From SYOC01 sp964441775 (GTDB lineage Bacteria > Desulfobacterota > Binatia > Bin18): DNA of 64,000 nucleotides. The notes beneath the pieces were generated by a model. It did not search any database. It saw nothing but the letters and a program-made list of their open reading frames with translations, and was not told the origin of the DNA. The first letter of the stretch is position 1; every line of letters starts with the position of its first letter. Where the stretch lies: positions 143,609 through 207,608 of the forward strand of contig CAYTVL010000006.1 of assembly GCA_964441775.1 (NCBI GenBank), given 5' to 3'. Of the stretch, positions 27,101 to 34,593 are shown one piece after another. The translations under genes were made by a program, and so were the position numbers.

Positions 27101-27413
27101 GCTCACTGAGGCCGGAGTCCGTGGTCTTCCCCGTACGCCGCACGGCGCGAAATTGGCGGGCCCCGATCGTGAAGTCAAACGCCACTTCGCATGTGCTTTC
27201 GCCAGTCGAGATCACGCCTTTGGAGTCGGCCCCGTAGCGCGCTGTGCGTCCGTACAAACACCACACGATAGCGTCGATCAGAGAAGATTTGCCGCTCGCC
27301 ATCGGGCCGGTAATGGCAAAGAGATCAAGGTTGGCGAAGTCCACGATTTGCCCTTGTCCCTCGGTGGCGCGAAAGGGCATGAAGTTTTTCAACATGAGTT
27401 TTTGTGGTCGCAT
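24123..27413 (-). CDS. sbcC: SbcC-like SMC-family ATPase
   Basis: A 1096-residue Rad50/SbcC-type protein of the SMC superfamily, which in complex with SbcD processes DNA ends and hairpins. The N-terminal Walker A is GPMASGKSSLIDAI. Long coiled coils flank a central zinc hook (GEPCPVC). The C-terminal signature is LSGGETFLASLAIALALS and Walker B is CLILDEGFGTLD. ATG 27413 is used because GAGGGAAC lies upstream. An SbcD nuclease gene, normally adjacent, is not present on either side. Confidence 0.93.
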   Translation of the reverse strand: MRPQKLMLKNFMPFRATEGQGQIVDFANLDLFAITGPMASGKSSLIDAIVWCLYGRTARYGADSKGVISTGESTCEVAFDFTIGARQFRAVRRTGKTTDSGLSEHQGGEWTQDESGSERLTKRVEELLGLDFDSFTKTVILPQGRYAEFLSSEPSKRRDLLEKILELGVYKRVVDRAKELETRSKGRADTIRETLQRPHYVGVTRTLVEQRREELERIAGEITQTSAREEELRTLAVQLEKMLTFAARLIDLQKEERHLSEEHDRAQQRLKTAEAHLHARTQLLAEVEREREAVGYDARRHETVQRAEGYLREHLAACQEGEDKAESLKQVQQELDTLTSQVTAQTETVEQARRSHEELTVTLRTHISTNGDTVALTNKVNAARRWKELHREHEQLTKQRQLHADELAGIQQTIASLIAQEKTKEVELQTLQQQHDQARAEEQEKRQQEEEAGRLAKELQDAVKEEKQSAQKTEQSRAALHLAEEELQRRQQVVADAERQEQITVHAVEENRKNNEIAHLRTTLHPGEPCPVCLTAVREIPSVSPAVHGDQLALQQRLEQAKTSLTHARHALQHAEKTVAAAQIRKETSEQEFTGCEQKRQEAQARFLARFPGFSSLKDALTALQERRQEITMLLTDVKKRTQTAEQERKRLVQQREQQQRREATLEETLRGIDASLEKDARLLADLDTLLTPYCAQGQDPETVLLAQRQMLLHAEQAVKSADQTLRQEKESLDEFNTKKIYTEGTQRQLQYEQHAARDRAERAAKAGRENLALPEGSPLPALAVITSELETLTQKQEQDIAYGQRLEALRKEKEEAERNLTAAQADLQARVGFFQDARRKVGDTTQELTHARQTLQRAIRESESHDLQPGGEDVKERLTIVQGQSRALHERRSRLEAEKHELEQRCMEKEQAEQKLQEAEIENRLSADLRKLLGAEFTDYLSEGAVKALMQDASVHLQRLTHGRYSFTIEYKRRTIELLIVDHEDQQRARPTHSLSGGETFLASLAIALALSQSFREIATGRAAKTSTECLILDEGFGTLDREGVQLVTETLQELRGEEGRVVGIITHVEEVAAAMPMRIEVRKGSRSSTITVSG

Positions 27414-27433
27414 ATTTTTTAGTTCCCTCAAAA

Positions 27434-27460
27434 GGGGTCAGGTCTTGCAATCGTGCATTA
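27434..27460. repeat. REP-like motif (GGGGTCAGGTCTTGCAAT)
   Basis: The motif directly upstream of sbcC matches that at 28219-28245. The following bases to about 27492 also resemble those after the second copy (GAGTTTCGAGAAGG against GAAACTCGAAAAGG). The unit is a known type of palindromic REP sequence associated with RAYT transposases. Confidence 0.65.
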
Positions 27461-27515
27461 TCCTATCCTCTTGATCGCTGAGTTTCGAGAAGGAGCAAAA
27501 ACCTCGCCCTAGTTG

Positions 27516-28211
27516 TTATTGTCCAGCTTCGAATTTCTCGTACGCCGCTATCACTGCTGCTGCAATCTCGTGCTCTTGTTCTCTGTGCTCAGCCTTTTCA
27601 GGGTCATAAGCGTACTCAAGAAAAACCTCGTACACTTTAATCGCAAGCATGGCCTGCTGAGTCGCATTGGTTGGTACAAACCCTGCCGGAAAGCACGCTG
27701 CGTGCTCCCGTAAAAACTTGGCTGCCGCTTGTAGCGCCGTGAGTTGGCGGCGTTCGCGCGGAGTGTCCACGTCAAATTTCCACCGCTGCGCTTGCCGAGC
27801 AATGAGGGCTTTATCCTCACCTACGGAAAGTCCTGTAGCGGGAAATATCCGGCAGTCATACTGCCGACACGTGCGTGGTCGATGCTCATAGATTGAACAC
27901 TTGTTCGCGACGAACATCGGGCAGCGACCATATTCATCGTACCCTAATAAGACATGACCTTTCGGCAATCCGGGGGCGGCGAACAGTAAGGCTTCGGGTA
28001 TCCGGTCGAGGGTTTGGGTCTCATCAGGTCTGATATGTATGAAATATGACGACTGACAACAAGCAGTACATGCCCCGCACGGCACGGAGATCTCGTCTGT
28101 CGCGCCTTGGGCTCTCCTTGTCAGACGAAGCCAAGAGGAAAGTTTGCCTGCTGGCAGGTCTTGCGCCTGAACTGGGTCTTCGCCCGGTGCTTGCTCCGTC
28201 TTGTTTTTCAT
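27516..28211 (-). CDS. YkgJ-type cysteine-cluster protein
   Basis: A 231-residue protein with the CxxCxxxC-type cluster CGACTACCQSS at about residue 42, and a second set in CSIYEHRPRTCRQYDCRIFP around residue 110. This family binds Zn or Fe-S and its function is not established. ATG 28211 has no recognisable Shine-Dalgarno because a REP-like repeat abuts the start, so its expression may depend on that element. It lies upstream of sbcC on the same strand. Confidence 0.83.
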   Translation of the reverse strand: MKNKTEQAPGEDPVQAQDLPAGKLSSWLRLTRRAQGATDEISVPCGACTACCQSSYFIHIRPDETQTLDRIPEALLFAAPGLPKGHVLLGYDEYGRCPMFVANKCSIYEHRPRTCRQYDCRIFPATGLSVGEDKALIARQAQRWKFDVDTPRERRQLTALQAAAKFLREHAACFPAGFVPTNATQQAMLAIKVYEVFLEYAYDPEKAEHREQEHEIAAAVIAAYEKFEAGQ

Positions 28212-28218
28212 ACAGAAA

Positions 28219-28301
28219 AGGGGTCAGGTCTTGCAATCTCGCATTGTTCTCCTCTCCTGGTCACCGAAACTCGAAAAGGCGTGAATGCAAGACCTGACCC
28301 C
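28219..28301. repeat. REP-like inverted repeat pair
   Basis: GGGGTCAGGTCTTGCAAT at about 28220 and its inverted partner AATGCAAGACCTGACCCC at 28284-28301 form a palindromic unit of about 82 bases with a non-paired middle. The left arm matches the single copy at 27434. The element lies between the HAB-like gene and the YkgJ gene. Confidence 0.75.
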
Positions 28302-28307
28302 ATACCC

Positions 28308-28754
28308 TCATTCCATAGCAGAATCCCGAAGCCCCCAGAGAATCAGGATCAATGTAGCAATCAGCGAGACCGCCGCCGTCCTGAGCTCTAGCGTGATGAT
28401 TCCCTCTTGCAACAGGCTTCCTCGCGCTTGTCCTGCGGCAATCGGCAGCATTGAGTTTCCCGCTCCCCAGACGCCAGCCACCACATTCGCTGTCCACGCG
28501 GCAAAGCAGCCATAGGCGGCCAACCAAAACAGGGTCCGAGACAGCGCTTGCGTCAGGTTGAGCTTTGGCCAAAGCAGCCCTAGGACAAGGAGAAAGAGCC
28601 CCTGCATGACGCCAAGCAAATGAGCCGATAACCCGAGGCGCGGCACGGCAAATCGGGGCACAACGATCCCCACGAGCAGCGCAAGCAGAAACAGGAGAGC
28701 GCCTAGCTGCTGCAAGCGGTGCGCTTGGCGTAACGAAGAATTCGGAATGTCCAC
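28308..28754 (-). CDS. hydroxylaminobenzene-mutase-like membrane protein
   Basis: A 148-residue protein with about four membrane segments (LGALLFLLALLVGIVVP, GVMQGLFLLVLGLLWP, a third around LFWLAAYGCFAAWTANV, and a last one near the C-terminus). The RMGLSAHL-like segment PRLGLSAHLLGVMQG and the NSMLPIA segment match the HabA/HabB family, known to isomerise hydroxylaminobenzene to aminophenols. GTG 28754 has GGAG six bases upstream. Substrate specificity is not established; many homologues are uncharacterised. Confidence 0.7.
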   Translation of the reverse strand: MDIPNSSLRQAHRLQQLGALLFLLALLVGIVVPRFAVPRLGLSAHLLGVMQGLFLLVLGLLWPKLNLTQALSRTLFWLAAYGCFAAWTANVVAGVWGAGNSMLPIAAGQARGSLLQEGIITLELRTAAVSLIATLILILWGLRDSAME

Positions 28755-28780
28755 TAGTTTCTCCGTTTTACGCCCCCAAT

Positions 28781-29149
28781 TTACTTCTGCACGCGATGCA
28801 GTACTTCCAGCGTCGTGCCGGCGGCGTCTTTGATAAAGGCAAATTTAGCGAATCCCAGATCCGTGGGTTGTACGACGAACTCTACGCCTTTCGCCTTGAG
28901 GTCCGTGATCGCTGCTTCAAAGTCGTCTACTTCAAAACCAATATGATCACGCACGCCGGGCACAAGCTGACCAGAGACCGTCAGGGTGAGTCCGTTGAGA
29001 TTGAGCCGCACGATCGGCACACCGCGCAGCTCCAGCGACTCAACCCTCTTGGCTCCAAGCGTGTCTTCGTAGAAGGCGGCGGTCTTTGCAACATCATCAA
29101 CAATGAGATGTCGATGATCGAGCTTGTATTGGACAGGTGTTGTGGCCAT
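28781..29149 (-). CDS. VOC-family (glyoxalase I-like) protein
   Basis: A 122-residue single-module VOC protein, starting at ATG 29149 with GGAGGG five bases upstream. HRHLIVDDVAKTAAFYEDTLG, then IGFEVDDFEAAI and the final GTTLEVLHRV correspond to the metal-ligand strands. The function is unassigned; related proteins are glyoxalases, fosfomycin-resistance enzymes or dioxygenases. It lies downstream of the amidohydrolase gene on the same strand with a 66-base gap. Confidence 0.85.
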   Translation of the reverse strand: MATTPVQYKLDHRHLIVDDVAKTAAFYEDTLGAKRVESLELRGVPIVRLNLNGLTLTVSGQLVPGVRDHIGFEVDDFEAAITDLKAKGVEFVVQPTDLGFAKFAFIKDAAGTTLEVLHRVQK

Positions 29150-29215
29150 GTTTCCCTCCTTATGTTTCAAATGGCGGAGTGAGTCCCCACCCACTCCGTT
29201 TCGTGCTCACATTTG

Positions 29216-30373
29216 CTATTTCGCGAGTAACTGTTTTTCTGAAAAGCCGTAGAGGCGTAGGCAATTGCCCCACATGATCTTTTTCTTGGATTCGAGGCTC
29301 ACGCCTGGCAACTCCAAGAAGGTCGTGATGCCGTTCGGAAAGGGTCCGTCGGCGTGTGGATAATCCACTGACATGACAATGTTATCGTCACCGATCTCAT
29401 CGACCACGATCTTGAGCAACTCTTCGTCCACGTCCGTGCCGATGAAGCACTGCCGTTTGAAATATTCGCTCGGCTTGGCCGCCAGCTTGATCGACTCACC
29501 GCCACCGTACTTCTTCCACTGATCATCGAGACGGTGCAGCCACCACGGCAGCCACCCACAGTTTCCTTCTAAGAAGCCGACTCGCATAGCGGGAAAACGT
29601 TCCAACACACCGCCGACAATCATCGCGCTCATGGCCAGCATCAATTCAAGGGGAAATGCTGCTGCATGATTCTGCGTACGGAAGTTCGGTTTCCCGCGAA
29701 AACGGTTGCTCACATAATCTTTTGAGGCGCCGCCACTGGTGCCATGAAACGCCAGCGGCACATTGAGGCGAGTGATTTCTTGCCAGAGCACATCGCATTC
29801 TGGAGAATTAAAGTAGCGGTCTTTCTGCGGCATCGGCAACAAGATAACGCCTACGTGGCCCTTTTTTTCTACCGCGCGCCGCGCTTCCGCCGCCGCCAGT
29901 TCGGGATCGTGCAAGGAAACGATCGCGGCCGGTTTCAGCCGCTTCGGATTCGTATTGCAATAGTCCGCCAACCAATCATTAAAAGCCGCACAAAAGGCCG
30001 TTGCATACGCAGGCTCGAGATCATCAATGGACACCACCATGTGGGCAAACGTGCGATAGACGATGCCGATATCAATTCCTTCCGCATCCATCGCTCTGAG
30101 CGTCGAGTCGGCGTCGTAACCGCGCTCGCGGACCGACTTGTACATGTGCTCAGTGGGAGCGTCGAGATATTGTTGGGCGCGCACGACATCATCGGATTTC
30201 GCCCAAGGAGGGATGAGTTGACCTTGCACATCCCAATGGGGAAAGTTGGTGGGACTGAGGCCCAGATATTTAGGCATTTTGTCGCGATACTTGTCATCAA
30301 TGTATTTCTCATACACGTTGCCCATTTCGATGACATGGAGGTCGCTATCGATCACATGCAAGCCGTCCTTCAT
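29216..30373 (-). CDS. amidohydrolase-family metal-dependent hydrolase
   Basis: A 385-residue TIM-barrel hydrolase beginning with VIDSDLHVIE (first metal strand), with FHGTSGGASKDYV mid-protein and MSVDYPHADGPFPN near the C-terminus (ligand Asp). It resembles the amidohydrolase-2/ACMSD-like group that includes many decarboxylases. ATG 30373 follows AGGAG at ten bases. The substrate is unknown. A distant relative is encoded at 56362-57483; the VOC gene follows on the same strand. Confidence 0.85.
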   Translation of the reverse strand: MKDGLHVIDSDLHVIEMGNVYEKYIDDKYRDKMPKYLGLSPTNFPHWDVQGQLIPPWAKSDDVVRAQQYLDAPTEHMYKSVRERGYDADSTLRAMDAEGIDIGIVYRTFAHMVVSIDDLEPAYATAFCAAFNDWLADYCNTNPKRLKPAAIVSLHDPELAAAEARRAVEKKGHVGVILLPMPQKDRYFNSPECDVLWQEITRLNVPLAFHGTSGGASKDYVSNRFRGKPNFRTQNHAAAFPLELMLAMSAMIVGGVLERFPAMRVGFLEGNCGWLPWWLHRLDDQWKKYGGGESIKLAAKPSEYFKRQCFIGTDVDEELLKIVVDEIGDDNIVMSVDYPHADGPFPNGITTFLELPGVSLESKKKIMWGNCLRLYGFSEKQLLAK

Positions 30374-30556
30374 ACGCTCTTCTCTCCTTGAGGTGCAAGC
30401 TCTTGTTCCTTTGTCACTACCTACCTGGCTCGTGGAAGGTTGTCCAGGGAAGTTACTCGTCAACCAGGAATGGTCGAGCCTCGATTTCGACAAGCTCGGC
30501 AGAAACGGCTATGCTTCCGGCACTTGTCGCTTTCCTACAGAAAGGGCGGCAGCACT

Positions 30557-31426
30557 ATGGGAGATTTCACTCATCACTACGCTAACCTGAAAGATGTTCG
30601 CCTTCATTATGTCACGTCGGGCCAAGGTCAACCTGTCGTGCTGCTGCATGGCTGGCCTCAGACATGGTACGAGTGGCGCTTGCTCATGCCGCTCTTAGCT
30701 GACCGCTATGAGTTGATTGCGCCAGACCTGCGAGGCTTAGGCGAGTCCTCTCGTCCCCTCACTGGCTATGACAAAAAGACGGTTGCTCACGATATCTGGC
30801 AATTGATGCACGATCACGTAGGGCGCGAGCGTTTCGCCGTCATTGGACATGACGTTGGCGCCGTCGTGGCGTTTCGGGTCGCGGCGGATCACCCGGACGC
30901 TGTGACGCATCTCGCGCTGCTCGACGTTCCTGTGATTGGCATCCACACTGATAAACTCGGAGGACTTGCTCCTGCTGGACAATTACCGCGCTGGCATCAC
31001 CTCTTCCATCTCGTGCCAGATTTACCAGAAGCCTTGACCTTTGGCCGGGAGCGTATTTACCTCGAATGGTTCTTCAACTGGGGCGTGGATCAAGCTGGGG
31101 CTTTCAGCGACGCGGATATCGGCGAATATGTTCGTGCTTACGCACAGGCTGGCGCGATGCGTGCTGGGTTCAATATGTATCGCGCTTTGCCGCAAGATAT
31201 CGCCGACAATTATGCTACCCTCTCGACCGGTTTTAAGTTACCAATGCCAACGCTCGGACTCGGCGGTGGTGGTTCTCGCGGGCGAGGGGAACTGGTGGTG
31301 GAGTCCCTCCGACTGGTCGCTCTGCAGGTCGAGGGCGGCGCCATCTCGGACTGTGGACATTTTATTCCTGAAGAAAAGCCTCATGAATTGGCGGAGCGAC
31401 TGCGATTGTTTTTGACGAAAGGTTAG
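30557..31426 (+). CDS. epoxide-hydrolase-like alpha/beta-hydrolase
   Basis: A 289-residue alpha/beta-hydrolase. I use ATG 30557, preceded by AAAGGGCGG, as upstream in-frame starts run antisense to the amidohydrolase. The oxyanion box is LLHGWPQTWYEWR, the nucleophile Asp is in FAVIGHDVGAVVAFRVA, and the catalytic His is in SDCGHFIPEEKP. The Asp nucleophile fits epoxide hydrolase or haloalkane dehalogenase chemistry; the HGWPQT oxyanion motif favours epoxide hydrolase. Its stop overlaps the convergent MaoC stop. Confidence 0.87.
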   Translation: MGDFTHHYANLKDVRLHYVTSGQGQPVVLLHGWPQTWYEWRLLMPLLADRYELIAPDLRGLGESSRPLTGYDKKTVAHDIWQLMHDHVGRERFAVIGHDVGAVVAFRVAADHPDAVTHLALLDVPVIGIHTDKLGGLAPAGQLPRWHHLFHLVPDLPEALTFGRERIYLEWFFNWGVDQAGAFSDADIGEYVRAYAQAGAMRAGFNMYRALPQDIADNYATLSTGFKLPMPTLGLGGGGSRGRGELVVESLRLVALQVEGGAISDCGHFIPEEKPHELAERLRLFLTKG

Positions 31427-31866
31427 AGCGGCCGCTTGTACACGAGCGAGGGCACCATGTAACTCAACACTAGCTCGCCGTGCTGATTGAACAGTTCGGT
31501 CTTATGACTGAGGAGTCCCAATCCTGGTCTGCTCTGCGACTCACGCTTGGCCACGACCATGACCTTGGCCTGCAACACATCATCGACGAAGACGGGCTTG
31601 GGGATGCGGATCTCCTCTAAACCTAAGCCTGCCGCCGGTAAGATCTCAAAGTATCCTGAGTCATGGGTCAACTTGAAACTAATACACATGGTCAACAGCG
31701 CAGGTGCAAACAATCGCCCCACTATCTTCTGCGCCTCAGCTTCATCGAGGTGATAGCGTTGCGGGTCCCATTGCGCAGCAAAGCTTTTGATTTCCTCTGC
31801 GGTGACTCGATAAGTGCTCTGGGAAACGAACGTATCGCCCACTGAGGCATCTTCAAAATATTTCAT
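31423..31866 (-). CDS. MaoC-like dehydratase
   Basis: A 147-residue hot-dog fold protein, probably an (R)-specific enoyl-CoA hydratase-type enzyme. Start ATG 31866 has GAGAAG upstream. FAAQWDPQRYHLDEAEA corresponds to the catalytic Asp/His region, and RLFAPALLTMC follows. It overlaps the EamA gene end by 14 bases, so both are in one operon. The family acts on 2-enoyl-CoA esters; the substrate is not known. Confidence 0.87.
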   Translation of the reverse strand: MKYFEDASVGDTFVSQSTYRVTAEEIKSFAAQWDPQRYHLDEAEAQKIVGRLFAPALLTMCISFKLTHDSGYFEILPAAGLGLEEIRIPKPVFVDDVLQAKVMVVAKRESQSRPGLGLLSHKTELFNQHGELVLSYMVPSLVYKRPL

Positions 31867-32794
31867 GGTTCTTCTCACTCTTTGATAGTGTCCTCGCGAC
31901 AATCTGTGTGTGTTCAGGTGAGCCTCGCTGCTCGGTGGACGTGACCCAGATCCCAACACCAACCGCTGCCATACCGAGGATGAGACTGACGCCAATTGCT
32001 TCGCCAATCAAGAGAGTTGCAAGGAGCGAAGCGGTGATCGGATTAATGGTTATCGTATTGGCCACACGTGTCGGTGTCGTCCGCTCTAGTGCATACACCC
32101 AGAGGTAAAAAGCTGCGGCGCCGCCAAACACGCCGATCAGGAGCACCGCTAGCCACTGTTCTAGATTGAGAGTGGACATGGCGGCAAAGCCGCCCCTATG
32201 CCAGGCAACCAGTGCGCTTGCCATTGAGCCAAAACCCATACCCGCAGAGAGGAAACCCAACCGACTCGAACGCGCCATGAAAGGTTGGGACCACACGGTG
32301 TAGAGGGCCATGCAGAGCGTCCCGCCACTCATGAGGAGGTCGCCGCGCCATGCCTCTCCTGGAGCGACAGCCAGACTGGTTCCCAGCGCCATTGCGACTC
32401 CAGTGATCGCAATCAGCACGCCAGTCGTCTTCCGGGCGGTGAATGTTTCACGCCCACAGAGCGCTGCGACTAGCATCGTGACGAAGGGGAGTGTTGAGAG
32501 CGCGAGAGACCCGCGGGCGGCAGTCGTGTAGTGGAGCGCGGCGTTGTAGATCACAATAAAAATCCCAAAGAATAAAACGCCTAAGGCTGCAACCCCAAGC
32601 CAATCTCGCCCCTGCGGCCACTTGCTACGAGAGACAACGGCAAGCGGCAACACCAGCAGAAACCCAATACCAAAGCGGAAGGCCGCCAAAGTGACGGCAT
32701 CAAGTGTTCCGTGTAGATACCGTGTGAGGGCGACTGCCGTACCGCCAAGAGCGCTGGAGACGATAGCAGCAAGAATTCCTGCGCGTTCGCTCAC
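31853..32794 (-). CDS. EamA/DMT-family permease
   Basis: A 313-residue inner-membrane protein with ten predicted transmembrane helices in two EamA repeats, as in drug/metabolite exporters. It starts with GTG 32794 and overlaps by four bases (GTGA) a 30-codon frame that has the only strong ribosome site, so translation is probably coupled. It is upstream of MaoC and divergent from the MmyB-type regulator, with a palindromic operator between them. Substrate unknown. Confidence 0.88.
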   Translation of the reverse strand: MSERAGILAAIVSSALGGTAVALTRYLHGTLDAVTLAAFRFGIGFLLVLPLAVVSRSKWPQGRDWLGVAALGVLFFGIFIVIYNAALHYTTAARGSLALSTLPFVTMLVAALCGRETFTARKTTGVLIAITGVAMALGTSLAVAPGEAWRGDLLMSGGTLCMALYTVWSQPFMARSSRLGFLSAGMGFGSMASALVAWHRGGFAAMSTLNLEQWLAVLLIGVFGGAAAFYLWVYALERTTPTRVANTITINPITASLLATLLIGEAIGVSLILGMAAVGVGIWVTSTEQRGSPEHTQIVARTLSKSEKNHEIF

Positions 32795-32883
32795 GACTCA
32801 AGCCCCATCACACACTGGATGCGCGAATAATCAGTAAGCGTCCTTCGCTGACGCTCGGTCACGGGAAATAGATTCACGTTCAT
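32791..32883 (-). CDS. 30-residue leader ORF coupled to EamA permease
   Basis: ATG 32883 has a very strong AAAGGAGGAGGAGG site. The peptide reads MNVNLFPVTERQR and onwards to GLES, and its TGA overlaps the permease GTG. It has no membrane segment and no match I recognise. It may be a translational leader or a small protein; a frameshifted N-terminus of the permease is less likely because the permease N-terminus is complete. The peptide is rich in polar residues (ERQRR). Confidence 0.6.
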   Translation of the reverse strand: MNVNLFPVTERQRRTLTDYSRIQCVMGLES

Positions 32884-32943
32884 AGCCTCCTCCTCCTTTG
32901 ATTGTAATGTGCGTGACCCTAAGGGATTCGAAAACCCAATCCA

Positions 32944-32960
32944 ATTACCTCAAAGGTAAT
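32944..32960. promoter_or_regulatory. palindromic operator for the MmyB-type regulator
   Basis: ATTACCT-CAA-AGGTAAT is a perfect 7+3+7 palindrome in the divergent region, 34 bases upstream of the regulator ATG and about 60 bases upstream of the leader ORF. Its place fits a site controlling both promoters. Confidence 0.7.
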
Positions 32961-32994
32961 GTTTTCATAGGTCAGCACAGGATAGAGTCTGAGC

Positions 32995-33858
32995 ATGGCT
33001 TCTACGCAAAGAGCAATTCGTGCAAGAGAAGAACAGCCCCCAAGCGCGTTCGGGCAGTTGCTCCGACAATGGCGTGCACGTGGCTGCATGAGTCAATTGG
33101 ACCTCGCAGTCGAGGCGGAGATTTCCTCGCGCCACCTCAGCTTTCTTGAAACCGGACGTGCGCAACCGAGTCGCGAGATGGTTGTACTCCTCGCCGAGGT
33201 GTTGCGTATTCCTTTACGCGATCGCAATGAGCTCCTTGTTGCTGCAGGTTACGCGCCGCTTTATCATGAGACCGGCCTTGATGCTCCGGCGATGGCCCAT
33301 CTGCACAAAGCGCTCGATTTTATCCTTCGCCAGCAAGAGCCTTATCCAACGCTGGTGCTCGATCGACACTGGAACGTCCTCAAAGTGAACGAGGGTAGTG
33401 CACGTATTCAGGAGTATTTTCTTGATCCCGTCGCGGTTGCAGCACTGGGGCCGCCGAATGCGATGCGCCTCATGTTCCATCCGCAGGCATTCCGTCCTTA
33501 CATCGTGAATTGGGAAGCGACCGCCGCATCGCTCATCCAGTGGTTGCACCGCGATGCACTCAACGGGTTCAGCAATGCGGCGACACGCGGTTTGTTGGAG
33601 GAGTTACTTTCCTATCCAGACGTGCCACGGCACTGGCGTATACGGGATCTTACAGCGTCCCTCGTCCCATTCCTCTCCATTCACTTTCGTAAACATGAGA
33701 CGAATTTTCAATTTTTTACGACGTTAACAAGTTTGGGCACTCCTTATGACATCACCTTGCAGGAGATACGGATTGAGAGCTTTTTCCCGGCTGACGAAGC
33801 TACTGAAGCAAACATGCGGCGCCTCGCGAACGGCGCAGTTTCCTTGAAGAGCGCGTAA
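32995..33858 (+). CDS. XRE-family regulator with MmyB-like ligand domain
   Basis: A 287-residue regulator. The N-terminal XRE helix-turn-helix (FGQLLRQWRARGCMSQLDLA, then ISSRHLSFLETGRAQPSREM) is followed by an MmyB-type PAS-like ligand domain, marked by PTLVLDRHWNVLKVNEG and GTPYDITLQEIRIESFFP. Such proteins usually control an adjacent gene encoding a redox enzyme or transporter. It is divergent from the leader/EamA/MaoC operon and a palindrome (32944-32960) lies in the shared gap. The ligand may be a fatty acid-like molecule, judging only by the fold. Confidence 0.88.
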   Translation: MASTQRAIRAREEQPPSAFGQLLRQWRARGCMSQLDLAVEAEISSRHLSFLETGRAQPSREMVVLLAEVLRIPLRDRNELLVAAGYAPLYHETGLDAPAMAHLHKALDFILRQQEPYPTLVLDRHWNVLKVNEGSARIQEYFLDPVAVAALGPPNAMRLMFHPQAFRPYIVNWEATAASLIQWLHRDALNGFSNAATRGLLEELLSYPDVPRHWRIRDLTASLVPFLSIHFRKHETNFQFFTTLTSLGTPYDITLQEIRIESFFPADEATEANMRRLANGAVSLKSA

Positions 33859-33879
33859 CGAACGACGAAAGCGTCAACT

Positions 33880-34593
33880 ATGCGGATTCTGGTGTGGAAC
33901 CTCAACATGGCGGCGCACAAGAAGATTGCCTTGGTGCAGCAGCTTGCGCCGGATCTGGCTATCTTACCAGAGTGCGCAGCCCCAGAAGTGATCGTGGCGA
34001 AGTGTCCCGAGTTCACGTTCACCGATGCGCAATGGGCGGAGCGTTCACGTCACAAAGGCTTAGGTGTATTTAGCTTTGGCGACGTGCGACTCTCACGCTC
34101 CTCTTCGTTCGATCCCCGGTTTGAGGTCTTCCTCCCACTGCGCGTGAGTGGCCCCGTTTGCTTTCATCTGCTGGCGGTCTGGGCGCTCAACTTTCGTCCC
34201 GCGTCGGGCCTGAATATGCCTGATGCCCTCCGGTTCTATCGCCGCTTTCTCTCACGCCGTGATGCGGTGGTCGCCGGGGACTTTAACAATAACGTCTTTT
34301 GGGACCGCCCCGGCAAACGAACGAATTTTGTTAACGTCGCCCGTACCCTCTCCACTTTAGGGTTGACGAGCGCCTATCATGCGGTGACTGGGGACTCCTT
34401 TGGGCAGGAGCGACACGCGACCCTCTGGTTTTTGAAACGATGGCGCCAACCTTACCACATCGATTACTGCTTCATCCCGACAACTTGGGTGGCCCCTTCA
34501 CTCTCAGTGATAGTCGGCCATCATAAAGAGTGGCTGAAGCACAGCGACCACGCCCCGTTATTGGTCACCATTGATGACAACCGTTCTACTTGA
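33880..34593 (+). CDS. endonuclease/exonuclease/phosphatase-family protein
   Basis: A 237-residue EEP-fold protein. MRILVWNLNMAAHKKI carries the first Asn, AILPECAAPE the catalytic Glu, VVAGDFNNNVFWD the Asp-Asn pair, and KHSDHAPLLVTID the terminal Asp-His. The substrate may be a nucleic acid or a phosphoester. It follows the regulator by 21 bases on the same strand and its stop overlaps the convergent LLM gene. Confidence 0.87.
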   Translation: MRILVWNLNMAAHKKIALVQQLAPDLAILPECAAPEVIVAKCPEFTFTDAQWAERSRHKGLGVFSFGDVRLSRSSSFDPRFEVFLPLRVSGPVCFHLLAVWALNFRPASGLNMPDALRFYRRFLSRRDAVVAGDFNNNVFWDRPGKRTNFVNVARTLSTLGLTSAYHAVTGDSFGQERHATLWFLKRWRQPYHIDYCFIPTTWVAPSLSVIVGHHKEWLKHSDHAPLLVTIDDNRST

